Source: DATLAN01 sp035527455 | GTDB lineage: Bacteria > Planctomycetota > Planctomycetia > Pirellulales > Thermoguttaceae | Reading direction: 5' to 3' | Assembly: GCA_035527455.1 (NCBI GenBank) | Contig: DATLAN010000209.1 | Location: forward strand, 1 to 8,732 | DNA: 8,732 nucleotides | In this document: piece after piece, positions 6,796-8,732 of the stretch | Layout of the letters: every line of letters begins with the position of its first letter | Position numbering within the stretch: the stretch's first letter is position 1 | Made by a program: the position numbers and the translations under genes | Notes under the pieces: model-generated | What the model was told of the DNA's origin: nothing | Seen by the model: the letters and a program-made list of their open reading frames with translations, nothing else | The model's database searches: none

Positions 6796-7287
6796 TCAAG
6801 CCTTCTTCGGAGTCTTCTTTCGGGTCTTGCCGGCTGCCTTTGCCTCCTCGGCTTCGAGCAGTTCCAACTTCACCGCTGCCTCGCGTTTTCCGATTCCTCT
6901 GACTGCGACCAGAGCCGCTAGCTGGGCTTTTCGTGGTCGGGACTTGCCCTGCTCCCAGCTATAAATAGTGAGCGATGAGACGCCCACGAGTTTCCCGTAA
7001 TCCTTGGCTGACAGACCAAGGCGATTGCGCTGAGCTTTAACGGATCTAGCCGAAAAGCGAACGTCCTCGGCAGGCTCTTCGACGGCTGCCGTTTGCCCAA
7101 GGCGCTTCTGCTCCTGCTTCTCCAGGAAGGCGATCTTCTTTTGCTGTTCACGCAACAGTCGTCTCAGCTTGGCAATCTCGCGCCGGTACTGGGCGACAGC
7201 CTGCTTTGTCGTTCCCGTTTGGGCTTTGACTTCCTTTCTTGCTAAACGCTGGATTTCCTCTTTCAGGGTGGCTGCAAGGTTTGCCAT
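6796..7287 (-). CDS. Coiled-coil / XRE-type HTH DNA-binding protein
   Basis: A 163-residue cytoplasmic protein. Residues 1-62 are rich in K, R, E, Q and L (KEEIQRLARKEV at 9-20, then YRREIAKLRRLLREQQKKI, 34-52) and should form a coiled coil that dimerises it. Residues 83-130 are a Cro/C1-type helix-turn-helix: RNRLGLSAKDYGKLVGVSS (87-105), then the recognition region TIYSWEQGKSRP (107-118). The tail (149-163) is lysine-rich with proline, resembling histone-H1-like DNA-contacting tails. Similar standalone proteins are common in planctomycetes and other environmental bacteria, from memory. The start has an excellent AAGGAG (7300-7295) seven bases upstream and a promoter at 7332-7360. It converges on the methyltransferase-propeller gene and is divergent from the nucleotidyltransferase. 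Targets are unknown. Autoregulation is possible, but no clear operator was seen. Confidence 0.85.
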   Translation of the reverse strand: MANLAATLKEEIQRLARKEVKAQTGTTKQAVAQYRREIAKLRRLLREQQKKIAFLEKQEQKRLGQTAAVEEPAEDVRFSARSVKAQRNRLGLSAKDYGKLVGVSSLTIYSWEQGKSRPRKAQLAALVAVRGIGKREAAVKLELLEAEEAKAAGKTRKKTPKKA

Positions 7288-7331
7288 CGAACGGCTCCTT
7301 CTGGCTTGGGGGCATTCTGGTTCCTTGAGAA

Positions 7332-7360
7332 ATGATAGTGCAAAGAATCAGTTTAGGCAA
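7332..7360 (-). promoter_or_regulatory. Sigma70-type promoter of the HTH gene
   Basis: On the minus strand TTGCCT (7360-7355), a 17-base spacer and TATCAT (7337-7332). Transcription would begin near 7325, giving a short leader of about 38 bases that contains the strong AAGGAG site. Confidence 0.6.
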
Positions 7361-7630
7361 GCCGTTCCAGACACGACGGTAATCGACACAGGAAACCGAA
7401 GACTTGCCGGGCGCCGATATCCGCGAACATTTGCAGACGCGTCAGCGAGCTTCATCGCATCCTGGATCTATTCCGCCGTCACGACGCATGGGCATAGAAC
7501 ACGGCGGCATCCAGCAGCGACGCTTCAATCAACTCCGGCCACTACAACCTCCTCGCTTCAGCACACTCGCCTGGAAAAACCATCCCAGCATAACCCCCGC
7601 TCACAAGGGGCACAAGCCGCCGACGTTCTC
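7361..7630. other. Intergenic stretch without recognisable gene
   Basis: This is about 270 bases between the two divergent promoters. Frames are broken and none has both a start with a ribosome-binding site and protein-like sequence. One inverted repeat is visible: CCGCCGT (7473-7479) and ACGGCGG (7501-7507) with a 21-base loop. On the minus strand a short frame ending ELIEASLLDAAVFYAHAS is closed by a stop a few codons upstream. It may be debris of an old gene, but I cannot name a family. Confidence 0.4.
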
Positions 7631-7659
7631 TGGACCCCGTTGGGCGAGTCTGCTAGAAT
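7631..7659 (+). promoter_or_regulatory. Sigma70-type promoter of the nucleotidyltransferase gene
   Basis: TGGACC (7631-7636), a 17-base spacer and TAGAAT (7654-7659) with TGC immediately before it, an extended -10 element. The start of transcription would be near 7666, leaving a leader of about 78 bases. It shares CTGCTAGAAT with the sulfatase promoter on the other strand at 1880-1889. Confidence 0.55.
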
Positions 7660-7743
7660 TCGAGCGCAGCGGCCCCGGGGGCGGCCAAAAAACCAACTCG
7701 GCAAGCTGTTCTTCCGCCCCCGTAGCGATGGGGAACCGGTCCG

Positions 7744-8334
7744 ATGGCCCAAACGCAGTATGGCGACGTTTCCTGGGAAAGGATGATCCGAGCTGTGGAG
7801 AAGGTGCGCGATCGTTTGCTGCGGGCGACCTCGGCGCTGGGGAAGGCCGGAATTCCTTATGCGGTCGTGGGCGGCAATGCCGTGGCCGCATGGGTCTCGC
7901 GCGTCGACGAGGCGGCCGTGCGAAACACCCGCGACGTCGATATCCTCATCCGCCGCGACGACCTGGCCGCCGCCGAGGCCGCGCTGGCCGAAGCCGGTTT
8001 CGTCTACCGCCGGGCCGCCGGCGTGACCATGTTTCTCGACGGCCCGGGGGCCAAGGCCCGCGATGCGCTGCACGTCGTGTTCGCCGGCGAGAAGGTCCGC
8101 CCGGAGTACCTGCTGCCGACCCCGGAAGTGACCGAGTGCGACCGAACCGCGTCGTACGCCATTCTCGCCCTGGAAGCGCTGGTGCGGATGAAACTGACTT
8201 CGTTTCGGGACAGGGACCGCATGCACCTGCGCGATCTCTTGGACGTGGGCCTGATCGACGCGAGTTGGCGCGATCGTTTCCCGCCGGAACTGGCGGCCCG
8301 ATTGCAGGAGTTGTTGGACGACCCGCTGGGGTAA
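7744..8334 (+). CDS. AbiEii/MNT-like nucleotidyltransferase
   Basis: A 196-residue cytoplasmic protein with the nucleotidyltransferase (Pol beta-like) fold. VVGGNAVAAW (41-50) is the GG motif and NTRDVDILIRR (61-71) carries the D-x-D metal pair D64/D66; D107 in RDALHVVF may be the third acid. LEALVRMKLTSFRDRDRMHLRDLLDVGL (143-170) contains the K-L-x-x-x-R-D-x-D-x-x-H-L-x-D-L helix pair typical of this group. Length is complete for the small standalone form. The ATG at 7744 has only a weak upstream GGGG. It is kept because relatives known to me begin with a similar Q-F/Y-G-D-V-S-W segment, whereas the next ATG (7783) would remove it. AbiEii proteins can be toxins paired with an AbiEi antitoxin, but no such partner is adjacent; the nearest regulator is the divergent HTH protein. 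Transfer of a nucleotide to RNA or protein is inferred from the fold only. Confidence 0.85.
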   Translation: MAQTQYGDVSWERMIRAVEKVRDRLLRATSALGKAGIPYAVVGGNAVAAWVSRVDEAAVRNTRDVDILIRRDDLAAAEAALAEAGFVYRRAAGVTMFLDGPGAKARDALHVVFAGEKVRPEYLLPTPEVTECDRTASYAILALEALVRMKLTSFRDRDRMHLRDLLDVGLIDASWRDRFPPELAARLQELLDDPLG

Positions 8335-8387
8335 CGCCCGCGAGTAACCGAAAAGCAGGACGCCGTCTTCTGCCTGAACGGGCATAG

Positions 8388-8436
8388 AAAAGGGGACATT
8401 CTACTTATCCGCCAAAAAACCAGAATGTCCCCTTTT
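8388..8436. terminator. Perfect 15-bp hairpin, REP-like, between convergent genes
   Basis: AAAAGGGGACATTCT (8388-8402) and its exact complement (8422-8436) flank a 19-base loop. It lies five bases past the stop of the right-edge sulfatase and 53 bases past the stop of the nucleotidyltransferase. It ends in TTTTT on the plus strand and TTTT on the minus strand, so it could terminate both convergent transcripts. The GGGGACATTCTACTT sequence also resembles dispersed palindromes linked to REP-associated tyrosine transposases (IS200-like) in environmental bacteria; that resemblance is recollection. No transposase is present here. Confidence 0.75.
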
Positions 8437-8441
8437 TAACT

Positions 8442-8732
8442 TCATGGCCGAGCGCCTCCGCCCGGATACTTCGGCGTCCCGCCCAGATATGGGTAGCGGT
8501 CGAACTGCTCACCTCCGCCGACGATCCGGGGATCGCCGCTTGCGCGAAGCAGCTCGGTGAGCTGCCCGGCGAGCTTCCCGCGGGCTTCGGGGTACTGCGG
8601 ATCGTCGGCCACGTTTTCGAGCTGGTCGGGGTCTTTGGTCAGATCGTACAGCTCTTCGGCCGGCCGTTTGGCGAAAGACCGATCGAAGAGCTTGCGGTGC
8701 GTCGCGTCCTTATCCCGGTTGTCGACCATGTA
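8442..8732 (-). CDS. Sulfatase, C-terminal part (runs off right edge)
   Basis: The last 96 codons of a sulfatase entering from the right edge on the minus strand. The visible part matches the C-terminal subdomain: FAKRPAEELYDLTKDPDQLE is the conserved R-P-x-E-E-L-Y-D-L-x-x-D-P-x-E/Q motif. It is followed by NVADDP, a helix with LTELLRASGDPR, and a tail V-G-G-G-E-x-F-D-x-Y-P-Y. The frame is open to the edge, so the Met at 8729 is internal, not a start. Catalytic motifs lie outside the window. The hairpin at 8388-8436 follows its stop by five bases. It is a different gene from the one at the left edge unless the window sits between duplicated copies. Substrate unknown. Confidence 0.9.
   Translation of the reverse strand, partial: YMVDNRDKDATHRKLFDRSFAKRPAEELYDLTKDPDQLENVADDPQYPEARGKLAGQLTELLRASGDPRIVGGGEQFDRYPYLGGTPKYPGGGARP

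Noticed and set aside
7671..7692. A GC-rich GGCC...GGCC element before the nucleotidyltransferase, as a terminator or riboswitch
   Set aside because: Only four base pairs form before a mismatch, and the following tract is A rather than T on the coding strand.
7404..8387. A 327-codon plus-strand frame overlapping the nucleotidyltransferase
   Set aside because: It is an arginine/glycine/proline-rich out-of-frame reading; the GG and D-x-D motifs are in the other frame starting at 7744.
7490..8389. The 10-mer GGGCATAGAA at 7490-7499 and 8380-8389, flanking the nucleotidyltransferase, as possible attachment sites
   Set aside because: Repeated 10-mers are expected many times by chance in a window this long, and the flanks do not extend the match.

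Overview
The window most resembles accessory chromosomal DNA of a GC-rich planctomycete, perhaps Pirellulales-like. That is inference from gene content: secreted formylglycine-type sulfatases, a secreted SASA/DUF303 esterase, a signal peptide-methyltransferase-PQQ propeller fusion, a DUF1080 (3-keto-disaccharide hydrolase) remnant, a coiled-coil/XRE protein, an orphan AbiEii-like nucleotidyltransferase, and short tandem repeats next to genes. No rRNA, tRNA, CRISPR array or intact transposase was seen.

Layout. Positions 1-1794 (minus strand) hold a complete sulfatase (256-1794) and, 100 bp downstream, the first 51 codons of a second sulfatase that runs off the left edge. They look co-transcribed from a promoter at 1880-1908. 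A divergent intergenic region (1795-2153) carries that promoter, a weaker rightward promoter, and six tandem 8-bp repeats in the presumed 5' UTR of the next gene. Positions 2154-6629 (plus strand) hold a secreted SASA-type esterase and, 171 bp later, a 1077-residue exported protein combining a truncated class I methyltransferase fold with PQQ-type beta-propeller repeats. Between its end and the converging HTH gene lies a decayed C-terminal piece of a DUF1080 gene (minus strand, about 6607-6786). Positions 6796-7287 (minus) encode a 163-residue coiled-coil plus XRE-type HTH protein. A 456-bp divergent intergenic region follows, then a 196-residue nucleotidyltransferase (7744-8334, plus). A perfect 15-bp stem hairpin (8388-8436) separates it from the C-terminus of a third sulfatase (8442-8732, minus, running off the right edge).

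How it fits together. Three sulfatases, an acyl esterase and a trace of a DUF1080 gene fit a cell-envelope or secreted programme for stripping sulfate and acetyl groups from a complex polysaccharide. The substrate cannot be read from this sequence. The exported methyltransferase-propeller protein is the most unusual gene. The HTH and nucleotidyltransferase genes look like independent accessory cargo. The decayed gene beside them and the REP-like hairpin suggest the 6.6-8.4 kb stretch has been rearranged.
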